Origin: Halodurantibacterium flavum
GTDB lineage: Bacteria; Pseudomonadota; Alphaproteobacteria; Rhodobacterales; Rhodobacteraceae
Length of the DNA stretch: 64,000 bases
Assembly: GCF_042681825.1 (NCBI RefSeq)
Contig: NZ_JBHUGH010000012.1
Span: 186,001 to 250,000, forward strand
Direction: 5' to 3'
Shown in pieces: positions 10,593 through 19,796 of the stretch; the stretch's first letter is position 1, and the number at the start of each line of letters is the position of its first letter. The notes under the pieces are model-generated. The model searched no databases. It worked only from the letters and a program-made list of their open reading frames with translations, and had not been told where the DNA came from. A program made the position numbers and the translations under genes.

Positions 10593-11960
10593 TCAGGCCT
10601 CCAGCAGGCGGCGCAGAAGCTGAAGATCCTCGGCGATCTGGTGGTCCGAGGTTATCAGTTCCTCGACCTTGCGCACACCGTGCATGATGGTCGTATGGTC
10701 GCGCCCCCCGAACCGCCGCCCGATTTCGGGCAGGCTGCGCGAGGTAAGCTGCTTGGCCAGATACATCGCGATCTGCCGGGGCCGCGCGATCGTGCGCAGC
10801 CGTTTCGGCCCGATCAGGTCCGACAGGCGGATGTTGTAATGTTCCGCCACCTTGCGCTGGATCTCCTCGACCGTGACCTTGCGGTCCGAGGCGCGCAGGA
10901 TATCGGCCAGACAATCCTGCGCGAGATCGAGCGTGATTTCCCGCCCCACAAGCGAGGCAAAGGCGAAAAGCCGCGTCAGCGCCCCTTCCAGCACGCGGAC
11001 GTTGGTCGTGATCCGGTGGGCCAGGAATTCGAGCACGCCCGGCGCCAGTTGCAGGCCATGATACTGCTGGCGATAGCTTTCGACCTTTTGCTGCAGGATG
11101 CCCAGACGCAGTTCGTAATCGGTCGGGTGCAGATCGACCACCAGCCCGCATTGCAGCCGCGACTTGATGCGATCCTCAAGGTCCTTGATCTCCCCGGGGG
11201 CTCGGTCCGCGGAAATGACGATCTGCTTGTGCTGGTCCACAAGGGCGTTGAAGGTGTGAAAGAACTCTTCCTGCGTGCTGTCCTTGCCGGCGATGAACTG
11301 CACGTCATCGACCATGAGCACGTCGACCGAGCGGAAAAGCTCCTTGAAGTTCATGATCTGCTTGTCGCGCAGGGCCTGAACGAAGCGATACATGAATTGT
11401 TCGGCCGAGAGGTAGAGAACCCGCATCTCCGGGCTGCGGCTGTGCAACTCATGCGCGATGGCGTGCATCAGGTGCGTCTTGCCAAGCCCGACCCCGCCAT
11501 AAAGGAAAAGCGGGTTGAAGGTGGCAGGCCCGCCTTCGGCGACGCGGCGGGCGGCGGCATGGGCAAGCTCGTTCGGTTTGCCGACGACGAAGCTGTCGAA
11601 GGTGAAACGCGAATCGAGCGGCGCGCCCGGAAGCTCACCCTCGTCGGCGGGACGCCCTGGTTCGGCGCGGGTTTCGGCCCGGATTTCGGTAGCGCGGGCC
11701 GGCGGGTGCGGGCGGTTCGCGGCGGCCACCGCGAATTCGACCCGGTCCACCGACGCGCCCGTGGCCGCAAGCTGATAGCGGATCTGGTCCGCGAAATTGC
11801 GCGCCACCCAGTCGCCGATGAAGTTCGTCGGCGCCTCGAAGCGCGCTACGCCGTCGTTGAGCCCCGCAAAGCTCAGCGGCTCGATCCAGGTTACAAAGTT
11901 GTTCCGCCCGACCACCTTAAGAAGTTCTTCACGCGCCTGCCCCCAAGATTCTTGTTGCAT
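10593..11960 (-). CDS. dnaA: Chromosomal replication initiator DnaA
   Basis: A 455-aa AAA+ initiator that binds DnaA boxes and opens the origin. Seen: domain I (MQQESWGQAREELLKVVG), a proline/glutamate-rich linker at about residues 85-120, Walker A GGVGLGKTHLMHA, Walker B VLMVDDVQFIAGK, and the C-terminal DNA-binding signature GGRDHTTIMHGVRK. The start at 11960 is chosen from the conserved N-terminus; the frame stays open upstream without homology. No clear DnaA-box cluster lies upstream. Confidence 0.97.
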   Translation of the reverse strand: MQQESWGQAREELLKVVGRNNFVTWIEPLSFAGLNDGVARFEAPTNFIGDWVARNFADQIRYQLAATGASVDRVEFAVAAANRPHPPARATEIRAETRAEPGRPADEGELPGAPLDSRFTFDSFVVGKPNELAHAAARRVAEGGPATFNPLFLYGGVGLGKTHLMHAIAHELHSRSPEMRVLYLSAEQFMYRFVQALRDKQIMNFKELFRSVDVLMVDDVQFIAGKDSTQEEFFHTFNALVDQHKQIVISADRAPGEIKDLEDRIKSRLQCGLVVDLHPTDYELRLGILQQKVESYRQQYHGLQLAPGVLEFLAHRITTNVRVLEGALTRLFAFASLVGREITLDLAQDCLADILRASDRKVTVEEIQRKVAEHYNIRLSDLIGPKRLRTIARPRQIAMYLAKQLTSRSLPEIGRRFGGRDHTTIMHGVRKVEELITSDHQIAEDLQLLRRLLEA

Positions 11961-12446
11961 TTTCCAACCGCCATTTGCCCCGACCTGATATCCGCCCGGC
12001 ACACACACATCGCCGGAACAGACACCGCTGCTGGATTCGCAGGCCTTGGGGAACAACGGAACTGCCCCGCGACCAGGATCGCAGGTTGCCGTGATCGGCC
12101 ATCCGGATTGCGCGGCAGCAGGGTGAATGTCGCACCCCAGCGCATCCGAAGGACCTCTGTCATAGACATGTCGCAAATGCAGGAGATGATCCCCGCATAT
12201 CAGGCGCCGCGGAGAAGCCCCACTTCCCGCAACCCTTCCCTGCCTTCTGCCGCAAGCGCGGTCAGGGCAGAGTTCTGCTTCATGTCCCCCCAAGGCGATG
12301 TGAATCGCCCTGTCACGCTAGCTTGAGGCTGTGATGGGCTGCAACAGAACTCTTGGCTTGACTCAGCGATTGCCGAACCGAATCCGGAACAGCGATGAAA
12401 TTTCGCCACGGTGGTAAAAAATCATCTAAAAACAAAGGATAAATGC
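11961..12446. other. Gene-free region between dnaA and rpsT
   Basis: About 490 bases without a supported gene. It must hold the dnaA promoter and leader. Both strands were scanned by eye for TTATCCACA-type DnaA boxes and an AT-rich unwinding stretch and none stood out, although 12400-12450 is AT-rich. There is therefore no support for an origin here. Confidence 0.6.
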
Positions 12447-12475
12447 AAAAAGGCGTGCCTGATGGCACGCCTTTG
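12447..12475 (-). terminator. Rho-independent terminator of rpsT
   Basis: Read on the minus strand, AAAGGCGTGCC-ATCA-GGCACGCCTTTTTGC forms an 11-bp stem with a 4-base loop and a T5 run, about 25 bases beyond the rpsT stop. It insulates rpsT from dnaA. Confidence 0.9.
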
Positions 12476-12498
12476 GAATAGCCGTTCTGGTCGCCTGA

Positions 12499-12768
12499 TC
12501 AGGCTGCAGCGAGCGCTTTGACGCGGGCCGAGAGGCGCGACATCTTGCGGGCCACGGTGTTCTTGTGCAGCACACCTTTGGTGACGCCACGGGCCAGTTC
12601 CGGCTGCGCGATGCGCAGTGCCTGAGTCGCGGCTTCCTGGTTGCCGGAGGCGATTGCCTCTTCGACCTTGCGCAGGAAGGTGCGGATCCGCGAGCGGCGC
12701 GCCTTGTTTACGGCATAGCGCCGCTCGTTCTGGCGTGCGCGCTTCTTGGACTGGGGCGTGTTGGCCAT
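12499..12768 (-). CDS. rpsT: 30S ribosomal protein S20
   Basis: An 89-aa basic protein that binds 16S rRNA in the small subunit. The N-terminus MANTPQSKKRARQNERR and the C-terminal GVLHKNTVARKMSRLSARVK are diagnostic. A strong terminator follows. Location next to dnaA is common in alphaproteobacteria. Confidence 0.97.
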   Translation of the reverse strand: MANTPQSKKRARQNERRYAVNKARRSRIRTFLRKVEEAIASGNQEAATQALRIAQPELARGVTKGVLHKNTVARKMSRLSARVKALAAA

Positions 12769-12865
12769 GTATCCTGTTCCGGTTCGGGTTCGTGTAAATT
12801 CCTGAAGCCGCGCTATTACGCCCGACTCGGAACCGAGTCAACCGCCTGGCACAGCTTTTTCGTGA

Positions 12866-13642
12866 TCAGCGGTCGCGAAACTGGGGTTCGCGTTTCTCCA
12901 GAAAGGCGTCCATGCCCTCTTTCTGGTCCTCGGTCGCGAAGAGCGCATGAAAGAGCCGGCGCTCGAACAGAAGACCCTCTCGCAGCGGCATTTCCTGGCT
13001 GCGGTTCACGGCCTCCTTGACCGCCATCGCTGTCAGCACGGATTTCTCGGCGATCTTGTGGGCGGCCGCCATAACCTCTTCCATCAGGCGTTTGGCGGGG
13101 ACCACGCGGCTCACCAGGCCCGATCTTTCGGCCTCGGTCGCGTCCATGAAACGCCCCGTCAGGTGCATGTCCATGCTTTTCGACTTGCCCACCAGCCGGG
13201 TCAGGCGCTGCGTGCCGCCGATCCCCGCGACGATACCCAGATTGATTTCGGGCTGGCCGAATTTGGCGTTGTCTGCCGCGATGATGAAATCGCACATCAT
13301 CGCAAGCTCGCACCCGCCGCCCAGGGCATAACCTGCGACGGCGGCGATGACGGGCTTTCTGACGCGGAGCATCGCCTCGACATCGGCACCAAAGAGATCG
13401 TCGGAAAAGACGTCGACAAAGGTCTTGTCGGCCATCTCGCGCACGTCGGCGCCGGCGGCGAAGGCCTTTTCCGACCCTGTCAGCACGATGCAGCGCACCC
13501 GGTCATTCGTATCCGCAGCCCGCAGTGCCGCCGCAAGTTCCGACAAGAGCCGCGCGTTCAGCGCATTCAGCGCCTCGGGCCGGTTGAGCCGGATCACCGC
13601 GACATGGTCGGAAATCTCGACGATCAGCGTTTCATAGGCCAT
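12866..13642 (-). CDS. Enoyl-CoA hydratase (crotonase family)
   Basis: A 258-aa protein catalysing hydration of trans-2-enoyl-CoA in beta-oxidation. Both catalytic glutamates are in their usual context: GGGCELAMMCDF and FGQPEINLGIVAGIGGTQR. The oxyanion-hole segment FAAGADVREM is present, and it ends EKREPQFRDR. Its length and near-canonical sequence resemble short-chain hydratases linked to fatty-acid or butanoate metabolism. It stands alone between rpsT and mutM, with 62 bp to mutM. Confidence 0.92.
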   Translation of the reverse strand: MAYETLIVEISDHVAVIRLNRPEALNALNARLLSELAAALRAADTNDRVRCIVLTGSEKAFAAGADVREMADKTFVDVFSDDLFGADVEAMLRVRKPVIAAVAGYALGGGCELAMMCDFIIAADNAKFGQPEINLGIVAGIGGTQRLTRLVGKSKSMDMHLTGRFMDATEAERSGLVSRVVPAKRLMEEVMAAAHKIAEKSVLTAMAVKEAVNRSQEMPLREGLLFERRLFHALFATEDQKEGMDAFLEKREPQFRDR

Positions 13643-13704
13643 GGGGGCACCTTTGTTGCCTCTGTCACGCCCGACTCAATAGCACTGCGCCCCCCGCGAT
13701 CAAG

Positions 13705-14556
13705 CTATCTTTGGCAACGTGGGCAGTGGAAGCTTGAGCGTCCGGCCTGAACGCTGCGTCGGATCGTGCCGTCGCAGCCGGGGGTTGGGCAGGGGGCGCC
13801 TTCGCGGCCATAAACCCGGAAGTTGTGCTGGAAATAGCCCAGCTCGCCGCCCGTCTGGCGATAATCCCGCAGCGATGAACCGCCCGCCTCGATCGCTTCG
13901 GCCAGAACGTCGCGGATGATGGGGACGAGCCCCGCGACACGCCGCGCGGCAATCGCACCAGACAGGCGCGCGGGCGCGATCCCGGCCCGGTGCAGCACCT
14001 CGCAGACATAGATATTGCCCAGACCCGCGACCACACGCTGATCCAGAAGTGACGTCTTTATCGGCGTCCGCCGGCCGTTCAGGCGCGCGACGAGGTAGTC
14101 CTCGTTGAAGTCGTTCCCGAACGGTTCCGGCCCGAGTTGCGCCAGCAGCGGATGCAGATCGACCGTTGCCGTGGGCCAGAGATCCATCGCCCCGAAGCGC
14201 CGCGCGTCGTTGAACGTGACGCGTGCCCCGCCCTCCATGTCCAGGACCACATGATCGTGCTTTTCCGGTGCGGGATGGTCGTGGTGGAACCGGCCCTGAA
14301 CCTGTCCCGAAACCAGCATCCGCCCCGACATGCCAAGGTGGATGAGCAGGGTTTCCCCCGATGCCAGATCGGCAAGGATGTATTTCGACCGGCGGCGCAG
14401 ACGCTCCACCCGCTGCCCTGACAGGCGATCCGCCATGCCGGGCGGCAGGGGCCAGCGCAGATCGGGACGGCGGACATCGGCCCTCAGGATCACGCGCCCC
14501 TCCATCGCGGGCAGAAGCCCCCGGCGGACGGTTTCAACCTCGGGCAGTTCAGGCAC
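13705..14556 (-). CDS. mutM: Formamidopyrimidine-DNA glycosylase (Fpg/MutM)
   Basis: A 283-aa bifunctional glycosylase/AP lyase that removes 8-oxoguanine. The mature N-terminus must be PELPEVETVRRGL, because Pro2 is the nucleophile, so a GTG start at 14556 is assigned although an in-frame ATG lies upstream. Also seen: the helix-two-turn-helix region with LLDQRVVAGLGNIYVCEVL and the C-terminal zinc finger with two CPxxxC/CPRC pairs. It is divergent from ubiE. Confidence 0.95.
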   Translation of the reverse strand: MPELPEVETVRRGLLPAMEGRVILRADVRRPDLRWPLPPGMADRLSGQRVERLRRRSKYILADLASGETLLIHLGMSGRMLVSGQVQGRFHHDHPAPEKHDHVVLDMEGGARVTFNDARRFGAMDLWPTATVDLHPLLAQLGPEPFGNDFNEDYLVARLNGRRTPIKTSLLDQRVVAGLGNIYVCEVLHRAGIAPARLSGAIAARRVAGLVPIIRDVLAEAIEAGGSSLRDYRQTGGELGYFQHNFRVYGREGAPCPTPGCDGTIRRSVQAGRSSFHCPRCQR

Positions 14557-14674
14557 GGCATTCCCCAAAACGTCTTGCGGCCCGTGGCGGGGCCGGCGGG
14601 CGGACATCGGGGCGCATTGTATCACCCCGCAGGCGCTCTATAAGAAGGGGAGGCGAAGAGGACGGCAAGACCCC

Positions 14675-15451
14675 ATGACGGAAACCCCTGACGAAGCCCT
14701 CGGCGGCGAGACGCAGACGACCACCCATTTCGGTTTCCGGACCGTGGCAGAGGGCGACAAGGCGGGCATGGTGCACGGGGTCTTTACCCGCGTCGCCTCT
14801 CGCTACGATGTCATGAACGACCTGATGTCGGGCGGGGTGCACCGGCTCTGGAAGGATGCGATGATGGACTGGCTTGCGCCGCGCCCGCATCAGCGCCTGC
14901 TGGATGTGGCGGGCGGGACCGGCGACATCGCCTTCCGCTTTCTGCGCCGCGCGCCGGACGCGCAGGCCACCGTTCTCGACATGACGGAACAGATGCTGAT
15001 CCAGGGGCGGCAACGCGCCGAGGCGGAGCAGATGGCCGACCGCCTGACCTGGGTCACAGGCGATGCGATGGCACTGCCCTTTGCCGACAGCAGCTTTGAC
15101 GTCTACACGATCTCGTTCGGCATCAGGAACGTGACGCGGATTGAGGCGGCGCTGCAAGAAGCGCAGCGCGTGCTGCGCCCCGGCGGCCGGATCATGGTGC
15201 TGGAATTCAGCCAGATTCCGAACGCGGCGCTGCAATGGGCCTATGACCGCTATTCTTTCAACGTGATCCCGGTGATGGGCCAGATCGTCGCGAACGACCG
15301 CGACAGCTATCAATACCTAGTGGAATCGATCCGCAAGTTTCCCGACCAGGAAACATTTGCCGGGATGATCCGGCAGGCCGGGTTCGGGCAGGTCAGGTAT
15401 CGCAACCTTTCGATGGGGATCGCCGCGCTCCATTCCGGCTGGAAGATCTGA
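14675..15451 (+). CDS. ubiE: Ubiquinone/menaquinone C-methyltransferase UbiE
   Basis: A 258-aa SAM-dependent methyltransferase that C-methylates the benzoquinol ring in ubiquinone synthesis. Seen: FTRVASRYDVMNDLMSGGVH, SAM motif I LLDVAGGTGDIAFRFL and the later SFGIRNVTRIEAALQEA. The start is set at MTETPDEALG from the family N-terminus. The stop shares one base with the ubiB start (TGATG), so the two are coupled. Confidence 0.95.
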   Translation: MTETPDEALGGETQTTTHFGFRTVAEGDKAGMVHGVFTRVASRYDVMNDLMSGGVHRLWKDAMMDWLAPRPHQRLLDVAGGTGDIAFRFLRRAPDAQATVLDMTEQMLIQGRQRAEAEQMADRLTWVTGDAMALPFADSSFDVYTISFGIRNVTRIEAALQEAQRVLRPGGRIMVLEFSQIPNAALQWAYDRYSFNVIPVMGQIVANDRDSYQYLVESIRKFPDQETFAGMIRQAGFGQVRYRNLSMGIAALHSGWKI

Positions 15452-16980
15452 TGCGGGGTCCCCACAATATCTGGCGGCTGATCCGCACCGGCGCGACGCT
15501 GGAGCGGACAGGCGCGATGGGCGTGGTGCTCGAGGCGTTTCGCGCGCCCCCGCGGCTGCGGCTTGTCGCGCGCATCCTCGGCTGGCCGTTCAAGTGGCTG
15601 GGTCACGAAGGCGACCCGGCGCATCCGCCGCTGACCCGGGCGCTCACGGCGCTGGGGCCGGCCTATATCAAGTTCGGCCAGATCCTCTCGACCCGGCCGG
15701 ACGTGGTGGGCGACGACCTTGCGCTGCAACTGCGCCTGCTTCAGGACCGGCTGCCGCCCTTTCCGACCGCCGATGCGCGCCGGGTGATCGAACAGGAACT
15801 GGAGCTGCCGGTCGAGGCGCTGTTTTCCGAATTTTCCGAACCTGTCGCCGCAGCCTCGATCGCGCAGGTTCACTACGCCCGCCGGGCCGATACGGGCGAA
15901 GAGGTCGCGGTCAAGGTGCTGCGCCCCGGTATCCTTCGGGCGTTCCGAAAGGATATCGACGCCTTTTACTTTGCCGCGTCGATGATCGAGTTTCTTTCGC
16001 CCTCTTCCCGCCGCCTGCGCCCGCGCGAGGTCATCGCGCATTTCGAGGGCGTGGTCATGGGCGAGCTTGACCTGCGGCTAGAGGCCTCGGCCTCGGCCGA
16101 GTTCGCCGCGAACACGGCGCAGGATGCGGGTTTTCGTGTACCGCGCGCCGACTGGATGCTGTCGGGGCGGCAGGTGATGACCATGTCCTGGGTCGACGGC
16201 GTCCCCCTAGGCGACAATGCGGCCCTGGATGCGGCGGGGCATGACCGGCCTGCAATCGCGGCAAGGGTCCTGCAGCTTTTCCTGCTCCATGCGCTGCGCG
16301 ACGGCTATTTCCATGCCGACATGCATCAGGGCAACCTGAAGGTGGCGCCGAATGGCGATGTCGTCGCGCTCGACTTCGGGATCATGGGGCGGATCGATCA
16401 GTATACCCGTCGTGTCTATGCCGAGATCCTTTATGGCTTTATCCGCAAGGACTATCGCCGGGTTGCCGAGGTGCATTTCGAGGCGGGCTACGTCCCTGCC
16501 GATCGCGATATCGACGAGTTCGCGCGCGCGCTCCGCTCGGTCGGAGAGCCGATCTTCGGCATGGATGCAACGCGGATTTCGATGGCGCGGCTGCTCAACT
16601 ACCTTTTCGAGGTGACGGAACGCTTCGGGATGGAGACGCGCACCGAACTTATCCTGCTTCAGCGCACGATGGTGGTGGTGGAAGGGGTGGCCCGCTCGCT
16701 CGATCCGCATATCAACATCTGGAAGGTGTCCCAGCCTGTGGTCGAGGGGTATATCCGCGACCATATCGGCCCGCGCGCCATGCTGCGCGATCTGGCCGAG
16801 ACCGGGCGGGTCCTTTCCCGCTTCGGACCCCGTCTGCCGCAGATGGTGGAGATCATGCTGCGGCGGCAGATGCACGATCCGATCCCGGTGATTGTCGAGC
16901 GGCGCCGGACGCCCGTCCTGTGGATGGCGGCGGGGGCGGCGCTTACCGCGGCGGGGGTGTGGCTCGGGACGCTGATCTGA
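15451..16980 (+). CDS. ubiB: UbiB/ABC1 atypical kinase, ubiquinone biosynthesis
   Basis: A 509-aa member of the ABC1/ADCK atypical kinase family that supports the ubiquinone-synthesis complex at the inner membrane. Seen: the KxGQ motif (KFGQILSTRPD), an alanine-rich nucleotide loop (EPVAAASIAQVH), VAVKVLRPG lysine, catalytic HADMHQGNLKV and LDFGIMGRI. A hydrophobic C-terminal segment (about residues 488-508) is a membrane anchor. Its 3' end overlaps the convergent kinase gene by 38 bp. Confidence 0.94.
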   Translation: MRGPHNIWRLIRTGATLERTGAMGVVLEAFRAPPRLRLVARILGWPFKWLGHEGDPAHPPLTRALTALGPAYIKFGQILSTRPDVVGDDLALQLRLLQDRLPPFPTADARRVIEQELELPVEALFSEFSEPVAAASIAQVHYARRADTGEEVAVKVLRPGILRAFRKDIDAFYFAASMIEFLSPSSRRLRPREVIAHFEGVVMGELDLRLEASASAEFAANTAQDAGFRVPRADWMLSGRQVMTMSWVDGVPLGDNAALDAAGHDRPAIAARVLQLFLLHALRDGYFHADMHQGNLKVAPNGDVVALDFGIMGRIDQYTRRVYAEILYGFIRKDYRRVAEVHFEAGYVPADRDIDEFARALRSVGEPIFGMDATRISMARLLNYLFEVTERFGMETRTELILLQRTMVVVEGVARSLDPHINIWKVSQPVVEGYIRDHIGPRAMLRDLAETGRVLSRFGPRLPQMVEIMLRRQMHDPIPVIVERRRTPVLWMAAGAALTAAGVWLGTLI

Positions 16981-17827
16981 GCGCGGCGAGCTCAAGCGCA
17001 AAGGCGGTAGCGTAGTCGCCGAGCCCCTGCCGGCTGCGCCACAGACAATGCGCTGCAAGACGCCAGTGAAAGATCCTGCGGCGACGGTTCAGGCGGTCGA
17101 TGGTGTCGCGGCAGGGATAGGCCGACAGAAACTCTGCCTCTTCCGCCGGCGACAGGACCTTGCCGCGATAGAGATGCTGCATCGCAGGCGACAGGAAGGC
17201 GGCAAGGTCCTCGCAAGGATCGCCAAGCCCGGGGGATTGCCAGTCGATCAGCGACATTTTTTCGCCCTGGACGATGATGTTTCCGGGCACGGGATCGCGG
17301 TGGATCAGGCGGGGGTCGGGCGCTGGCCCCGGGTCATCCGGGTCTGGCCGGTGACGCAGAAGCTCCGGCAGAAGCGGATCGTCGGTCGCGGGCAAAAGCC
17401 CCGCTGCCTCTTCAAGCAGCCCGTCGGCAGAGACGGGTCGATGCGGCAGCCCCGGGGGCGGGGGCAGGCTGTGCAGGGCGCCGAGCAATCGTGCCACGCC
17501 CGCCGTGCCCTGACGCCATGGGGCGCCGGGAATATGGCTGTAGATCAGACATTTCCCTGCCGGTGTTCCCTCAAGCCGTGCAGCGGTCGGCACAAGACCG
17601 GTTGTCGTCAGCGCGTGCAAGGTCGCCAGTTCCGCCCCCGGCATGTTTCGGAACAAGGGGCTGTTGCGGCAATCGCGGTACAGCCGGACGACAAGATCGA
17701 CGTCACGCCCCTGCACACGCCACAACAGATTGACGCGACCCCCTTCCAGCCGTTCCCACCGGCAGACTGCGGGCACCGCGCCTGTCGCTATTAATGCGTC
17801 CCGGACGCGCTGTTCCACCGTTTCCAT
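16943..17827 (-). CDS. Choline-kinase/APH-fold phosphotransferase
   Basis: A 294-aa small-molecule kinase of the aminoglycoside phosphotransferase/choline kinase fold. It has the Brenner-type catalytic loop HRDPVPGNIIV followed by the metal-binding LIDWQSPGLGDPCEDLAAF. An ATP-binding N-lobe segment (VDLVVRLYRD) is visible. The start at METVEQRVRD is chosen by family length. The substrate may be choline, ethanolamine or a sugar alcohol and is not decided by the sequence. The gene converges on ubiB with overlapping 3' ends. Confidence 0.8.
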   Translation of the reverse strand: METVEQRVRDALIATGAVPAVCRWERLEGGRVNLLWRVQGRDVDLVVRLYRDCRNSPLFRNMPGAELATLHALTTTGLVPTAARLEGTPAGKCLIYSHIPGAPWRQGTAGVARLLGALHSLPPPPGLPHRPVSADGLLEEAAGLLPATDDPLLPELLRHRPDPDDPGPAPDPRLIHRDPVPGNIIVQGEKMSLIDWQSPGLGDPCEDLAAFLSPAMQHLYRGKVLSPAEEAEFLSAYPCRDTIDRLNRRRRIFHWRLAAHCLWRSRQGLGDYATAFALELAALRSASRATPPPR

Positions 17828-17867
17828 GGCCGGAGGAATAGCCCGGCTTTCGATCCTGCGGAAGGCT

Positions 17868-18524
17868 TCAGACCGGGTTGCGCATCCCCGATGCATCGCT
17901 GGCGAGGATGCGTTTCCCGCCTTCGAACACCAGGACGATCTGGCCCTGCTCGACCTGGGTTTCGACGACCCTGGCATAAAGCGGCACGACTTCAGTGGTG
18001 AGGACCTTGTCCCCTTCATAGCTGATCAGTTCGAAACTGTAATGCCCGCTGGGATAGGGGGTGCCGGCCGCCGAAAGGCCTGACCACTGCATCACCTCGG
18101 TCGTGAGCGCGATGTCGCGGCGCTCGACCTCATTTCCCATCTCGTTTTTCACGACAAGCGTCGCGCGATCCGCCACCATCGGTATCCGCGGTGTGAGCGT
18201 GACCGGATCGCCGTCATACCATGCGTCGACCGGGGCCCGCGCCTCCATTCCGACCCAATGGGCAAGCTGCCCCAGCCCCATCAGCGCCATTTGTGAGGCA
18301 AGCGCCTGCAGCAACTGATTCGTCTGCACCTGCTGTTCCACTCCGGAAAAGGTCGCGAGCTGGACGGCAAAATCACTCGCCTCCATCGGGTTGAGCGGGT
18401 CCTGATTCTGAAGCTGTGTCGTCAGCATCCTCAGGAAGGTCTCGTAGTCGCCGCCCACCGACCCCGTCTGGGTCATGGCGCCGTTTGTTGAAGTCGTCGT
18501 CGTGGAGGTTGATGTGATTTCCAT
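17868..18524 (-). CDS. flgD: Flagellar hook assembly protein FlgD
   Basis: A 218-aa hook-capping scaffold that guides hook subunit assembly. The signature MLTTQLQNQDPLNPMEASDF is followed by the VQLATFSGVEQQVQTNQLL coiled segment, and the C-terminal part carries the Ig-like/tudor domains. A threonine/serine-rich N-terminal tail is typical of Rhodobacterales. It lies 9 bp downstream of fliK. The hook protein gene flgE is not in the window. Confidence 0.93.
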   Translation of the reverse strand: MEITSTSTTTTSTNGAMTQTGSVGGDYETFLRMLTTQLQNQDPLNPMEASDFAVQLATFSGVEQQVQTNQLLQALASQMALMGLGQLAHWVGMEARAPVDAWYDGDPVTLTPRIPMVADRATLVVKNEMGNEVERRDIALTTEVMQWSGLSAAGTPYPSGHYSFELISYEGDKVLTTEVVPLYARVVETQVEQGQIVLVFEGGKRILASDASGMRNPV

Positions 18525-18533
18525 GGTCCGTTC

Positions 18534-19697
18534 TCACAGCAAGAGGTCGAGGCCGCTGGCCGGCGGCAGGGTGAGCGTTCGCGCAAGGGATGGCGTCACG
18601 GGTGCGGGCTCTGCCTCGGCGGTGGCGGTGTGCGACCGGGGATTCGGCGCGCCGCCGCCCGAGGATTGGCCGAAGTGAAAGGCGATGCCGCCAAAGCCGA
18701 TATTCCGGAATTCCTGCGCGAGCCCCTCGATGTTCCGGCGAAACAGCTCCAGCGTTTCGGGCCGTTCGGCCTGAACGAAAACGACCAGATCATTCTGGCT
18801 GGACCCGAGGCGCAGCTGAACCCGCCCCAGTTCCTCGGGCGAGAGGCGCAATTCCACCTGCCCCGGCGGACTATCAGCCAGAACCTCCGCGATCTGCGCG
18901 AGGACCGGCTGGGTCAGGGTCATTCGCGATGTGGCCGCCACCGTCTCCGTCCGGGCCATCTGAAAGCTGCTTTCGTGCAAGGCCAACTGGGCCGGCCCGG
19001 ATTCGGATGCCGGGATCACCGAGATTTCCAAGCGAACGGGTTCTGGTGCTGCAGGATCAGGCAGCGGCGCCGCTGCGGCGACCGGGGCCGGTGTGTCGTC
19101 CTGAGGCGCCGGACCGGGTTGCGCGGCGCTGTCCGGACCCCCGGTTCTGGCGGCCTTTGGCGGCGCTTCCGGCCGGGGGGGCGGCAGATCAGCGGAGGCC
19201 TGTTCCGGCAGGGCCGGGGTCTTGCGGTCGGGTTGGCCGCTGTCAGGTGCATCGGGCAGCCGCGCCTCGGCTTCATCGACAACAGGCATTGGCGCCTGTG
19301 GTAAAGGGCTGCTTGCCGTTACGGGTGTTCCCAAAGTCATCGCGGCCGTTTGCGGCGCCTCTGTCGTGGTAGGCGGCGGTGGCGGCGAGAACCCGGAGTC
19401 CGGAACAAGAGCGGCATCAAAGGCCGGCGTCGCCGCCGCGCGCGGCACAGCTACCCAGAGGCGCTCAGGCGGGTCGTCGGGAACCGTGGCGTCAGGCTCC
19501 GGCGTCTCGGCCTCGGGCTCTTGCTCCACCACTTCCTCAGGCTGCAGCTCGGAAAGCGGCAGGACCTCGCCCTCCTCCTCCAGCAGGGCTGAGAACACCT
19601 CACCCCAGTCGAGGGACATCGCCCGGCCCAGCGGGGGCGCCGGTTGTTGCGGTGCGGCGGCCGGCGCGGCAGCAGGCGTCAATGGCGTCAGAATCAT
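18534..19697 (-). CDS. fliK: Flagellar hook-length control protein FliK-like
   Basis: A 387-aa secreted molecular-ruler protein. Residues 1-230 are low-complexity and rich in Pro, Ala and acidic residues, as usual for FliK. The C-terminal third carries the conserved hook-length domain, with GQVELRLSPEELGRVQLRL and IEGLAQEFRNIGF. It is followed directly by flgD and is divergent from the rod-binding gene. The assignment rests on the C-terminal domain and position. Confidence 0.82.
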   Translation of the reverse strand: MILTPLTPAAAPAAAPQQPAPPLGRAMSLDWGEVFSALLEEEGEVLPLSELQPEEVVEQEPEAETPEPDATVPDDPPERLWVAVPRAAATPAFDAALVPDSGFSPPPPPTTTEAPQTAAMTLGTPVTASSPLPQAPMPVVDEAEARLPDAPDSGQPDRKTPALPEQASADLPPPRPEAPPKAARTGGPDSAAQPGPAPQDDTPAPVAAAAPLPDPAAPEPVRLEISVIPASESGPAQLALHESSFQMARTETVAATSRMTLTQPVLAQIAEVLADSPPGQVELRLSPEELGRVQLRLGSSQNDLVVFVQAERPETLELFRRNIEGLAQEFRNIGFGGIAFHFGQSSGGGAPNPRSHTATAEAEPAPVTPSLARTLTLPPASGLDLLL

Positions 19698-19796
19698 GGG
19701 TTCCCCCGTTTCTTCGGTCTGACGCCACTATCCCTACAGTTGATTACTGATCCTTTACCGCGCTGCCGGATGATTGCGCCGTTCGACAGGAGAGAC

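Noticed and set aside
12866..13642. Second copy of the catabolic-island crotonase
   Set aside because: The two crotonases share only family motifs; this one is close to canonical short-chain enoyl-CoA hydratase and is not linked to the island.
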